A stretch of DNA of 44,100 nucleotides, taken from contig JAJZVN010000018.1 of NCBI GenBank assembly GCA_021845685.1, positions 1 through 44,100 on the forward strand, given 5' to 3'. The first letter of the stretch is position 1, and each line of letters begins with the position of its first letter. The DNA comes from a bacterium (GTDB lineage: Bacteria > SZUA-79 > Acidulodesulfobacterales > Acidulodesulfobacteraceae). The notes beneath the pieces are model-generated. The model made no database searches and was not told where the DNA came from. It saw only the letters and a program-made list of their open reading frames with translations. Made by a program: the position numbers and the translations under genes. Below are positions 31,453 to 39,833 of this stretch, in pieces.

Positions 31453-32376
31453 ATGGAAAATCAGCTTGATTATATTGAGGATTTTAAAAACTATCTAAGA
31501 CTTGATAAAAATTACTCCATAAATACGGTTATGGCATATTCCTCAGATGTAAAAGAATTATTTGTATATTTAAGAAATATTTTAAAAATTAATAATGTTT
31601 CAGAAATTACCGAAATAGACATTAGAGGATTTTTAAGCAAAGAATATGATAAAATTAAAAAAACAAGCCTTGCCAGAAAAATAGAATCTATAAAATCTTA
31701 TTTTAATTTTCTTGAAAAAAGACATATTATTAGCCAAAATCCTGTATTTCTTTTAGAATTGCCAAAGATAGAAAAGAAATTACCGTTTTTTTTAACCGTA
31801 AATGAAGCAGAATTTCTTCTAAATAATTATTATTTTTTATCTTCGCAAAAAAAAGGCAAAAAATATGAATTTGAAATTTTAAGAAATGATTTGATTTTAG
31901 AATTTTTATACGGAAGCGGTTTAAGAGTGAGTGAAATAATATCCGTAAAATATAAAGATTTAGAACTTAAAGAAGGTTACGTTAAAGTTATAGGTAAGGG
32001 TTCTAAAGAAAGAATAATACCTTTAACTTTTCAAACGATTGATAAGATTAAAAAATGGAAAGATTACATTGCTAAGGCTAATTTAAATTTTAAAAATGAA
32101 TTTTTAATTATTAATAGAAAAGGAAATCATTTAACTCGCAGAACGGTACACAGGATTGTTCATGAATCAATGATAATTACAGGTCAGTACAAAAATATAT
32201 CGCCACACAGCCTAAGACATTCTTTTGCTACACATTTGCTTGATAACGGCGCAGATTTGCGGTCTATTCAGGATATGCTCGGGCATTCCAATCTTTCAAC
32301 AACTGAAAAATATACGCATTTAAGTTTAAAAAAACTGCTTGATGTTTATAAACAAGCTCATCCTCATTCTAAATAA
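31453..32376 (+). CDS. xerC: Tyrosine recombinase XerC/XerD
   Basis: 307 residues, the normal length. The N-terminal SAM-like core-binding domain is ~1-95. The catalytic domain has all active-site residues: Arg158 (GSGLRVSE), Lys182 (GKGSKER), His252-x-x-Arg255 (PHSLRHSFATHLL), His278 (MLGHSNLSTT) and nucleophile Tyr287 (KYTHL). It should resolve chromosome dimers at dif with a partner Xer protein. Its position directly before hslVU and the arg genes is the usual deltaproteobacterial/firmicute context of xerC, which decides the name. XerC and XerD are not separable by motifs alone. It is not linked to the tRNA-Glu mini-element 7 kb away. Confidence 0.85.
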   Translation: MENQLDYIEDFKNYLRLDKNYSINTVMAYSSDVKELFVYLRNILKINNVSEITEIDIRGFLSKEYDKIKKTSLARKIESIKSYFNFLEKRHIISQNPVFLLELPKIEKKLPFFLTVNEAEFLLNNYYFLSSQKKGKKYEFEILRNDLILEFLYGSGLRVSEIISVKYKDLELKEGYVKVIGKGSKERIIPLTFQTIDKIKKWKDYIAKANLNFKNEFLIINRKGNHLTRRTVHRIVHESMIITGQYKNISPHSLRHSFATHLLDNGADLRSIQDMLGHSNLSTTEKYTHLSLKKLLDVYKQAHPHSK

Positions 32377-32642
32377 ATCTAAATAAATGTTTTAATAAAT
32401 AATAAATAAATTTATTAAATTGTTGAAATTAAAAATTAACACATAACATATATTTATTATATAATGATAAAAACTTAGGAATTATAATACCCCTTTAATT
32501 ATCTAATATTTCACCGACATATATTATGTAATGATAGATAAAAAATTTATTAAATTATTAAAATTAAAAACTATATATTACATATATGGTGTATAACATA
32601 AATTTTAAAAATTAGCTTATTGTTAAGGAGAAAAGTTAAAAT

Positions 32643-33209
32643 ATGGATAATCATAGTTATGACGATAGAAGCGCTAAGCTTCTCGGTACTACTATAATCG
32701 GCGTCAGAAGAAACGGACGTATCGCCGTCGCAGGGGACGGACAGGTTACATTAGGAAATACCGTTATGAAAAATACTGCAAAAAAGGTTAGAAGGCTTTA
32801 TGACGATAAAGTTGTAGCGGGTTTTGCAGGTGCAACAGCCGATGCTTTTACCCTTGTCGAAAAATTAGAGGAAAAACTCTCAAAGTTTAACGGCAATGTA
32901 AGAAGAGCCAGCGTAGAGCTTGCTAAAGATTGGAGAACCGATAAAATTTTGCGCAGGCTTGAAGCTATGCTGATAATTGCCGATGCTAAGGATTTATTTA
33001 TAATTTCAGGAGCAGGAGATGTTATTGAACCTGATGAAAACGAAAATATTTTATCTATCGGTTCAGGAGGACCATATGCTTTAGCGTGCGCCCTTGCTTT
33101 AATGGAAAATACAAAAATGGAAGCAAAAGAAATAGCCGAATATTCAATAAAAACAGCTTCAAGAATATGTATTTATACTAACAATAATATTATAGTTGAA
33201 GAAATATAA
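32643..33209 (+). CDS. hslV: ATP-dependent protease proteolytic subunit HslV
   Basis: 188 residues. N-terminal-nucleophile protease: after a 15-residue propeptide-like leader ([15 protein letters not shown]) comes [23 protein letters not shown], so the catalytic residue would be Thr16 after processing. Many HslV proteins have only one to a few residues before this Thr. [10 protein letters not shown] and [12 protein letters not shown] are family motifs. It forms the double-hexamer core with HslU. A GGAG lies ~14 bases before the ATG. The stop codon is embedded in an AAATAT satellite. hslU follows after an unusually wide 358-base gap that holds the satellite and an inverted-repeat element. Confidence 0.9.
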   Translation: MDNHSYDDRSAKLLGTTIIGVRRNGRIAVAGDGQVTLGNTVMKNTAKKVRRLYDDKVVAGFAGATADAFTLVEKLEEKLSKFNGNVRRASVELAKDWRTDKILRRLEAMLIIADAKDLFIISGAGDVIEPDENENILSIGSGGPYALACALALMENTKMEAKEIAEYSIKTASRICIYTNNNIIVEEI

Positions 33210-33243
33210 ATATAAATATAAATATAAATATAAATATAAATAA
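33204..33243. repeat. Hexanucleotide satellite (AAATAT)~6 over the hslV stop
   Basis: The same unit as 25369-25450. It includes the hslV stop codon, so the last codons of hslV (EEI) are continuous with the repeat. Confidence 0.9.
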
Positions 33244-33296
33244 TTAAAATAAATAAGTAAAATTAATTAAATAAAAGTAAATAAATACTAAGGTCT

Positions 33297-33464
33297 CAAA
33301 ATTGCCGATAGATGATAGATATTGTTGAATATACCTCAATGCATTAATGACGCTGGATTCCTGCTTAAGCAGGAATGACATCTAACGAGTGAACTTTTAA
33401 AATCCATCAAAGTCATTACCGCGTAAGCGGAAAACTAGAATAAAATTTTCTATCGGCAATTTTG
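33297..33464. mobile_element. 168-bp inverted-repeat element between hslV and hslU (MITE-like)
   Basis: Perfect 16-bp terminal inverted repeats: CAAAATTGCCGATAGA (33297-33312) and its exact complement ending at 33464. Inside, CTGGATTCCTGCTTAAGCAGGAATGACATC forms a perfect hairpin and ACCGCGTAAGCGG a smaller one. No coding capacity for a transposase. Diverged relatives of its left half occur at 28742-28850 and 1283-1310. A target-site duplication was not obvious. It separates two genes that are normally adjacent. Confidence 0.75.
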
Positions 33465-33567
33465 GGAAGATTAAGTATAAATTATAAATGTATGATATAT
33501 TGTAATAAATATTTTTTAATTTTATTATCATAAACTAAAATTTAACGGTGAGGGGAAATAACTTAAT

Positions 33568-34932
33568 ATGGCAGGTAAAATTGATTTTTTGACACCTAAA
33601 GAAATAGTAAAAGAACTTAATAAATACGTCATTGGTCAGGATAAAGCCAAAAGAGCGGTTGCAATTGCGTTGCGAAGCCGCTTTAGAAGACATAACGTTC
33701 CTGTAGATATAATGGAAGATATATCTCCTAAAAATATTTTATTGATAGGACCTACTGGAGTAGGTAAGACTGAAATAGCAAGAAGAATTGCTAAGCTTTC
33801 CGATTCTCCTTTTATTAAGGTGGAAGCTTCTAAATTTACCGAAGTAGGGTATATGGGCAGAGATGTTGAATCAATGATAAGAGATTTATCTGAAATTTCC
33901 GTTATGAGCGAGAGGGCTCAGGAAATGGATAATGTAATTGAAAAAGCTCAAGAAAATGCGGAAGAAATGCTGCTGGATTTATTAGTTCCTCCTCCTAAAG
34001 TTTCTAAAAAAAACGTAAGGGAAATTTCTGCCGATACTCATATAAATACAAGAGAAAAGTTCAGAAAAATGTTTAAAGAAGGTAAGCTTAACGACAGAAC
34101 AGTTGAAATGGAAGTTAAATCGTTCAATAAGCAATCGTTTCCCGTTATAGAAGTTTTTTCAGGACAGGCGGGGTTTGACGATATAGGACAGGATTTAAAA
34201 GAAATGTTTTCGGGTATGTTTCCCAAACAAAAGAAACTTGAAAAAGTTAAGGTTTCTGAAGCGTATGAAATACTTATACGTGAAGAAAGCGAAAGGCTTG
34301 TAGATACAGATAAAGTAATTAAAAATGCGATAGAAAAGTTAGAAAATTCAGGATTAGTTTTTATAGATGAAATTGATAAAATTGCTTCTCGCGAAAAATC
34401 ATACGGACCTGATATTTCGAGAGAAGGCGTCCAAAGAGATTTGCTCCCTATAATAGAAGGTTCAAATGTAATGACGAAATACGGAGTTGTGAAAACTGAT
34501 CATATATTATTTATTGCAGCAGGAGCTTTTCATGTGTCAAAACCTTCCGACCTTATACCTGAACTGCAGGGAAGATTTCCAATACGGGTTGAAATGGAGT
34601 CTTTGAGCAAAAATGATTTTGTAAGAATATTAAAGGAGCCTAAAAATGCATTAATAAAACAATACTTTGAACTTTTAAAAACTGAAAAGGTAAATCTTGC
34701 TTTTACGGAAGACGGTATAGAACGTGTTGCCGAAATAGCCGAGGAGGTTAATCTTAAGACTGAAAATATCGGCGCAAGGAGACTTCAAACTATATTAGAA
34801 AAAGTAGTTGAAGATATATCGTTTGATGCGCCGTATAAAACTGCTAAAAAATTTATTATTGATGCTAAATATATCGATGCTAAATTAAAAGATATAGTTA
34901 AAAATGAAGACCTTTCAAGATATATTTTGTAA
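33568..34932 (+). CDS. hslU: ATP-dependent protease ATPase subunit HslU
   Basis: 454 residues, the usual length. AAA+ unfoldase with Walker A GPTGVGKT (61-68), [13 protein letters not shown] pore-region motif, intermediate domain (~105-240), Walker [12 protein letters not shown] (~270) and sensor-2 region [12 protein letters not shown] near the C-terminus. The C-terminal DLSRYIL inserts into HslV and activates it. It unfolds substrates and feeds them to HslV. The ATG has a GAGGGGA ribosome binding site about 11 bases upstream. It lies downstream of the inverted-repeat element and may have its own promoter in 33465-33550. Confidence 0.95.
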   Translation: MAGKIDFLTPKEIVKELNKYVIGQDKAKRAVAIALRSRFRRHNVPVDIMEDISPKNILLIGPTGVGKTEIARRIAKLSDSPFIKVEASKFTEVGYMGRDVESMIRDLSEISVMSERAQEMDNVIEKAQENAEEMLLDLLVPPPKVSKKNVREISADTHINTREKFRKMFKEGKLNDRTVEMEVKSFNKQSFPVIEVFSGQAGFDDIGQDLKEMFSGMFPKQKKLEKVKVSEAYEILIREESERLVDTDKVIKNAIEKLENSGLVFIDEIDKIASREKSYGPDISREGVQRDLLPIIEGSNVMTKYGVVKTDHILFIAAGAFHVSKPSDLIPELQGRFPIRVEMESLSKNDFVRILKEPKNALIKQYFELLKTEKVNLAFTEDGIERVAEIAEEVNLKTENIGARRLQTILEKVVEDISFDAPYKTAKKFIIDAKYIDAKLKDIVKNEDLSRYIL

Positions 34933-35015
34933 TTTAACTAATTATATTATAGTTATCATTTAATTAAAATTATAATAGAAGTTTTTATCTAATTAATTTA
35001 ATATACTATACTTAG

Positions 35016-35083
35016 CCCGACTTCACCATAATTAACAGCAGCATATTGATATTACTATATTTATGGGGGCAATAAAAATGTCT
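35016..35083. mobile_element. Left-end copy of the TTAA-type element upstream of argB
   Basis: From CCCGACTTCACC through CATATTGATATTACTATATT to ATGTCT this matches 5523-5589 almost base for base (one G/A change in the GGGG run and one extra A). The right inverted repeat of the 5.5-kb copy is missing, so this copy is truncated. It ends 44 bases before the argB ATG and could supply or disturb the argB leader. Confidence 0.75.
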
Positions 35084-35127
35084 TTAGTTATTAGTTATTA
35101 GTTTATAAATTTTTAATAAACAAAAAT

Positions 35128-35976
35128 ATGGAAGAGTACATAAAAAAAGCTAAAACTCTGCTTGAAGCTCTGCCTTATATTCAGGAGTTTTATTCAAAAA
35201 CATTTGTAATAAAATTTGGCGGTTCTATCGCGTCTTCCGACGAGCTTAAAGAAAATTTTGTAATGGACATAATATTATTAAAATTAGTAGGAATCAATAT
35301 CATTGTCGTTCATGGGGGCGGTAAAGATATTGACAATCTTTTAAGCCGTCTCGGGATAAAAAGCAGTTATCATAACGGGTTTCGTTTAACCGATGCGGGA
35401 ACTATGGAAGTTGTAGAAATGGTTCTATCTGGTAAGATTAATAAAGACCTTGTTGCTTTAATCGGCAAATTTGGAGGCAAAGCCTGCGGTATATCAGGTA
35501 AAGACGGAAATTTGATAATTGCGGAAAGAATAAAAAATGACAATGTAGATTTAGGAAGTGTAGGAATTGTAAAAAAAATAAACAAAGAAATATTAGAAAC
35601 ATTAGATAAAACTTTCATCCCTGTCATCGCTCCGGTCAGTATGGATGAGTCCGGTATTACATTAAATATTAACGCGGACGTAGCCGCTTCGGCTATAGCT
35701 TCTGAACTTAAAGCCGAAAAACTAATTATGCTTTCGGATCAGGACGGGCTTTTAAACGGTGAAGGGCAGCTTATAGAATCTGCCAAAGAAGCAGATATTG
35801 AAAAAATGCTGAAAGACGGGATAATATACGGGGGAATGATACCTAAGGTAAATTCCTGCATAAATGCCGTGAAAAACGGAGTTAAAAAAGTACATATAAT
35901 TAACGGTTCTATTTCTCATGCAGTTTTATTGGAGATATTTACCAAAAAAGGTATCGGAACTCAGATAACACCTTAA
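35128..35976 (+). CDS. argB: Acetylglutamate kinase
   Basis: 282 residues. It phosphorylates N-acetylglutamate, the second step of arginine synthesis. Amino-acid-kinase motifs: VIKFGGSIASSDELK near the N-terminus, VVHGGGKDIDNLLSRLG (~56-72), the GFRLTDAGTMEVVEMVLSGK substrate loop, and the C-terminal MLSDQDGLLN plus YGGMIPKVNSCINAVKNG. The N-terminal helix (YIKKAKTLLEALPYIQEF) before the GG motif is the kind found in arginine-sensitive hexameric forms, so feedback inhibition by arginine is plausible. It is first of argB-D-F-G-H, preceded by a truncated mobile-element copy. Confidence 0.95.
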   Translation: MEEYIKKAKTLLEALPYIQEFYSKTFVIKFGGSIASSDELKENFVMDIILLKLVGINIIVVHGGGKDIDNLLSRLGIKSSYHNGFRLTDAGTMEVVEMVLSGKINKDLVALIGKFGGKACGISGKDGNLIIAERIKNDNVDLGSVGIVKKINKEILETLDKTFIPVIAPVSMDESGITLNINADVAASAIASELKAEKLIMLSDQDGLLNGEGQLIESAKEADIEKMLKDGIIYGGMIPKVNSCINAVKNGVKKVHIINGSISHAVLLEIFTKKGIGTQITP

Positions 35977-36117
35977 TATTATTTATTGATTTATTTTAAT
36001 TTTAATTAATATAATGATTCAGGCATATTAATTAGATTAATAGTCGGCTATTATAAACAATATAATTTTATTTATTTCTTTTAATTTTATTTATTATTTG
36101 AGGATTAATATAACGCA

Positions 36118-37305
36118 ATGAATACAAAAGAACTTACCGCTAAATATATAATGAATACTTATTCAAGATTTGATATTGAATTGACAAATGGCAGCGGAAT
36201 AGAACTTTTTGACGAAAAAGGAAAAAGTTATATTGATTTTGCTTCAGGCATTGCGGTAAATAATCTCGGTTATAACAATGAAGCTGTTAATAATGCGATT
36301 ATTAATCAATTAAAAAAATTGATTCATGTTTCAAATTATTTTTATACCGAACCGCAAGCTTTGCTGGCGCAAAAATTGGCAGAAAATTCATTTGCTTCCA
36401 AAGTGTTTTTTTGCAATAGCGGAGCCGAAAGCATAGAAGGAGCTATTAAACTTGCAAGAATTTATTCTAAAAAGGTTTCAAAAAGGGGATATAAAATAAT
36501 CTCTATGAATAATTCGTTTCACGGCAGAACATTCGGAGCATTAACGGCAACAGGGCAGGAAAAATATCGCAAAGGCTTTGAACCGCTTTTACAGGGTTTT
36601 GATTATGTCAATTATAACAATATAAAAGAAATAGAAAGCCTTGTAGACGGCAATGACGATTATTGCGCGATATTGATTGAGCCTGTTCAAGGAGAAGGCG
36701 GAGTCAATATAGCTTCTCAAAATTATATAAAAAAAATCAGGGAAATTACAGAAAAAAACAATATGATGCTGATATTTGACGAGGTACAGGTAGGACTTGG
36801 GAGGACGGGGAAACTGTTTGCATATATGAATTTTGATGCAGAACCGGACATTATGACTCTGGCGAAGCCGCTTGCAGGCGGTTTGCCTATCGGCGCTATA
36901 CTTGCCTCTGAAAAAGCAGCCGATGCATTCGAACCCGGAAACCATGCATCTACTTTTGGCGGCGGACCATTAGTTTGTTCTGCGGCAAATGCTTTTATGG
37001 ATGAAATTTTAAAAAAAGGTTTTCTGGAAAATGTTGCCGAAACAGGTTTGTATTTGAAAGAAAGATTAATCAAATTAAAAGAAAAATTTTCCGATAAAAT
37101 TAAAGAAATACGTTCTATAGGATTGATTAGCGCAATTGAATTTTATGATATAAAGGCAAAAGATATAGCTATAAAATTAATAGAAAAGGGGTTTCTTACG
37201 ACTATGGTTCAGGAAAAAACATTAAGATTGACACCTCCTTTGATTATCGGCAAAAAAGAAATTGATTTAATTTGCAGCGCATTAGACGAAATTTTAAGCT
37301 ATTAA
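36118..37305 (+). CDS. argD: Acetylornithine aminotransferase
   Basis: 395 residues, class-III PLP aminotransferase. Visible: FASGIAVNNLGYNN near the N-terminus, phosphate-binding FFCNSGAESIEGAIKLAR (~97-114), SFHGRTFGALTATGQ, the Asp pair partner FDEVQVGLGRTG (~218-229), and PLP lysine in LAKPLAGGLPIGA (~248-260), with HASTFGGGPLVC closing the site. It converts N-acetylglutamate semialdehyde to acetylornithine. Members often also act on succinyl-diaminopimelate in lysine synthesis. It lies 141 bases after argB and has a GAGG ribosome binding site. Confidence 0.95.
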   Translation: MNTKELTAKYIMNTYSRFDIELTNGSGIELFDEKGKSYIDFASGIAVNNLGYNNEAVNNAIINQLKKLIHVSNYFYTEPQALLAQKLAENSFASKVFFCNSGAESIEGAIKLARIYSKKVSKRGYKIISMNNSFHGRTFGALTATGQEKYRKGFEPLLQGFDYVNYNNIKEIESLVDGNDDYCAILIEPVQGEGGVNIASQNYIKKIREITEKNNMMLIFDEVQVGLGRTGKLFAYMNFDAEPDIMTLAKPLAGGLPIGAILASEKAADAFEPGNHASTFGGGPLVCSAANAFMDEILKKGFLENVAETGLYLKERLIKLKEKFSDKIKEIRSIGLISAIEFYDIKAKDIAIKLIEKGFLTTMVQEKTLRLTPPLIIGKKEIDLICSALDEILSY

Positions 37306-37407
37306 AAATTAATATTAATATGAAGCATAATAAGTAAGCTTAAGACTCAAAATTGTTATAAATTATAAGGAACTAAAACTTTTGGAAACTTTTTGAAAAC
37401 TTTATTA

Positions 37408-37471
37408 AAGGAGATAACTTGCTCATCCCATGCTTGAAGTTAGCGGCATCCGCAAGTTAGAAGTTTTATGA
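37408..37471 (+). promoter_or_regulatory. argF leader with strong ribosome binding site and overlapping short leader frames
   Basis: AAGGAG at 37408-37413 is followed 5 bases later by TTG (37419), opening a 13-codon frame to TAG at 37460. An ATG at 37430 opens another 13-codon frame whose TGA overlaps the argF ATG (ATGA, 37468-37471). TAACTTGC and GCAAGTTA (about 37415-37461) form an inverted repeat, with GCGGCATCCGC inside. The stretch is clearly richer in G+C than its surroundings. Translational coupling or an attenuation-like leader is possible. Confidence 0.4.
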
Positions 37472-38376
37472 ATAAAATAAAAAATTTTCTTTCAGTATTA
37501 GATTTAAACGAAGAAGAGATTTATTCTATTTTTGAAAAAGCGTTTTATTTTAAAAAAAATAGACTTAATAATCATATAAAACCTCTTGCAGACAAAAAAA
37601 TCGGAATGATATTTGAAAAATCATCTACAAGGACAAGGGTGTCTTTTGAGGTAGGAATAATTGAACTCGGAGGGTCGCCTTTATTTATGTCTTCTCAAGA
37701 TCTCCAGCTTGGAAGAGGAGAACCTATAAAAGATACGGCAAGAGTGCTTGCTAAATATTTAGACGGAGTTGTTATCAGAACTTTCGGACAGGACAGGATA
37801 AAAGAATTCGCCGATTTTTTTGAAAAACCAGTTATAAACGGTTTAACCGATATGTATCACCCTGCGCAGATTTTGGCGGATTTATTTACAGTTTATGAGA
37901 TAAAAAAAGATATAAAAAAACTTAAAGTAGTTTATTTCGGCGATCCTAATAATATGTCAAATTCATGGATTAATCTCCAGGCTATTATGGGTTTTAAACT
38001 TGTTCTTGCGATTCCTGAAGGTTTTAAAATAAATAAAGTTGTTGAAGATAATTCCAAAAAATATGGAGGCTCTTTTGAAATAACCCATGATACAATAAAA
38101 GCTTCCGAAAATGCAGATGTAGTAACTACCGATGTTTTTATAAGCATGGGACAGGAAAGCGACGAAATAAAAATTAATAAACTTAGACCTTATATAATTG
38201 ACGAATCTGTTGTAAACAGTGCAAAAGACGATGTTATTGTTCTACATTGCCTGCCTGCCCACAGAAATGAAGAAATTGCCGAAACCGTTTTTGAAAGATT
38301 TTCAAAAAATATTTTTGATGAAGCAGAAAACAGGCTTCATGTTCAAAAAGCAATAATGGAAAAAATATTTATATAA
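37468..38376 (+). CDS. argF: Ornithine carbamoyltransferase
   Basis: 302 residues, the usual length. Carbamoyl-phosphate loop SSTRTRVSFEVG (~51-62), HPAQILADL (~131-139) and the ornithine-side HCLPAHRNEEI (~253-263) identify the OTCase branch rather than aspartate carbamoyltransferase. It condenses ornithine with carbamoyl phosphate to citrulline in the cytoplasm as a trimer. The start ATG has no good ribosome binding site of its own. It overlaps the stop of a short leader frame, so coupled translation is plausible. Confidence 0.95.
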   Translation: MNKIKNFLSVLDLNEEEIYSIFEKAFYFKKNRLNNHIKPLADKKIGMIFEKSSTRTRVSFEVGIIELGGSPLFMSSQDLQLGRGEPIKDTARVLAKYLDGVVIRTFGQDRIKEFADFFEKPVINGLTDMYHPAQILADLFTVYEIKKDIKKLKVVYFGDPNNMSNSWINLQAIMGFKLVLAIPEGFKINKVVEDNSKKYGGSFEITHDTIKASENADVVTTDVFISMGQESDEIKINKLRPYIIDESVVNSAKDDVIVLHCLPAHRNEEIAETVFERFSKNIFDEAENRLHVQKAIMEKIFI

Positions 38377-38531
38377 CGTTTCGGCGCAATATTTATATTT
38401 ATAATGATATTTTTATATTTATAATATTTATTTTTTTATGTAATATAGTTTATTATATTTAACTTTTAATTTTTATATAATTTTTTACATAATTTTCTAT
38501 TTTAATTATTAAATATTATAAGGAATAAAAA

Positions 38532-39731
38532 ATGGCTGATAATACAAAAAAACCCAAAATTGTTCTTGCTTATTCGGGAGGTCTTGATACTTCGGTTATA
38601 TTAAAATGGCTTATTAATACTTACAATGCCGAGGTTATAGCTTATTGTTCCGATGTAGGGCAAAAAGAAGATTTAGAAGCCGTTAAAGAAAAGGCATTTA
38701 AAACAGGCGCCATTGGCGCCGTTATTGAAGATTTAAAAGAAGAGTTTGCTTGGAATTATATTTTTCCGGCATTAAGAGGAAACGCCCTATATGAAGGTAT
38801 ATATTTGCTCGGAACGTCAATTGCAAGACCTTTAATAGCTAAAAGACAGATTGAACTTGCTTCTGAAATCGGAGCAGACTATGTAGCCCACGGAGCTACA
38901 GGCAAAGGTAACGATCAGGTCCGTTTTGAACTTGCTTACGCCGCAATTAATCCTAAAATTAAAGTTATAGCTCCATGGAGGGTATGGGATATATCATCAA
39001 GGACGGAACTTATAGATTATGCGGGCAAAAACGGCATTCATGTTCCCGTTACCAAAGAAAAACCTTATTCGAGCGATAGAAATCTTTTTCATATAAGCTA
39101 TGAAGGAGGCATACTGGAAGATTTAAACAATTCGCCTGACGAAAGCATGTTTGAAATTACTGTTTCTCCTGCAAATGCTCCCGATAAACCTGAAAAAGTT
39201 GAAATTTCTTATGAAAACGGAAACCCTGTATATTTAAACGGACGTCAAGAAACTCCGTTTAATATGATAGAAAAATTGAATATTATTGCAGGAAGAAACG
39301 GCATAGGAAGGGCAGATGTGGTAGAAACTAGAATTACCGGAATGAAATCAAGAGGCATATATGAAACTCCTGCGGGGACTTTGTTGCAATTTGTACATAG
39401 AGCTCTGGAAGCTATAACATTAACAGGCGAAGAAATTGAATTAAAAGACGGTCTTTTGCCTAAATATTCAAAACTTATTTATGAAGGAAACTGGTTCAGT
39501 CCTGAATTTAAAGCGCTGCAGACGATGATAGATTCAACACAGCAAAACGTTTTCGGAGTTATAGGATTAGAATTATACAAAGGAAATATGAAAATATTAT
39601 ATAGGAAGTCCGATAAAAGCTTATACTCGGAATCCATTGTAACGTTTGAAGACGATAAGGGTTCGTATTCTCAACAGGATGCAACCGGTTTTATTAATTT
39701 AAAAGCATTAAGATTCAAATTGAGAAAATAA
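38532..39731 (+). CDS. argG: Argininosuccinate synthase
   Basis: 399 residues, the typical length. N-type ATP pyrophosphatase loop VLAYSGGLDTSV (11-22), then YVAHGATGKGNDQVRFELA (~117-135) and APWRVWDISSRTELIDYA. The central SYEGGILEDLNNSPDESMF and GRNGIGRADVVETRITGMKSRG regions are standard. It joins citrulline and aspartate using ATP. It has an AAGGA ribosome binding site, lies 155 bases after argF and carries no low-complexity insert. Confidence 0.97.
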   Translation: MADNTKKPKIVLAYSGGLDTSVILKWLINTYNAEVIAYCSDVGQKEDLEAVKEKAFKTGAIGAVIEDLKEEFAWNYIFPALRGNALYEGIYLLGTSIARPLIAKRQIELASEIGADYVAHGATGKGNDQVRFELAYAAINPKIKVIAPWRVWDISSRTELIDYAGKNGIHVPVTKEKPYSSDRNLFHISYEGGILEDLNNSPDESMFEITVSPANAPDKPEKVEISYENGNPVYLNGRQETPFNMIEKLNIIAGRNGIGRADVVETRITGMKSRGIYETPAGTLLQFVHRALEAITLTGEEIELKDGLLPKYSKLIYEGNWFSPEFKALQTMIDSTQQNVFGVIGLELYKGNMKILYRKSDKSLYSESIVTFEDDKGSYSQQDATGFINLKALRFKLRK

Positions 39732-39833
39732 AATAATAATTAAATATTGCAATAAATAATTAAATAATATATATATGAAAAAAATTTATTGAATTTAATT
39801 TTATTAAAATTAATAAACATATAATATATAATA

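Noticed and set aside
31453-32376. Tyrosine recombinase as the integrase of the tRNA-Glu mini-element
   Set aside because: It has the size and context of a chromosomal XerC next to hslVU and lies 7 kb outside the repeats.
37416-37467. IS200/IS605 right-end remnant upstream of argF
   Set aside because: The words (CATCCCATGCTTGAAG and the small hairpin) vaguely recall such ends, but I cannot support a specific family from the sequence alone.
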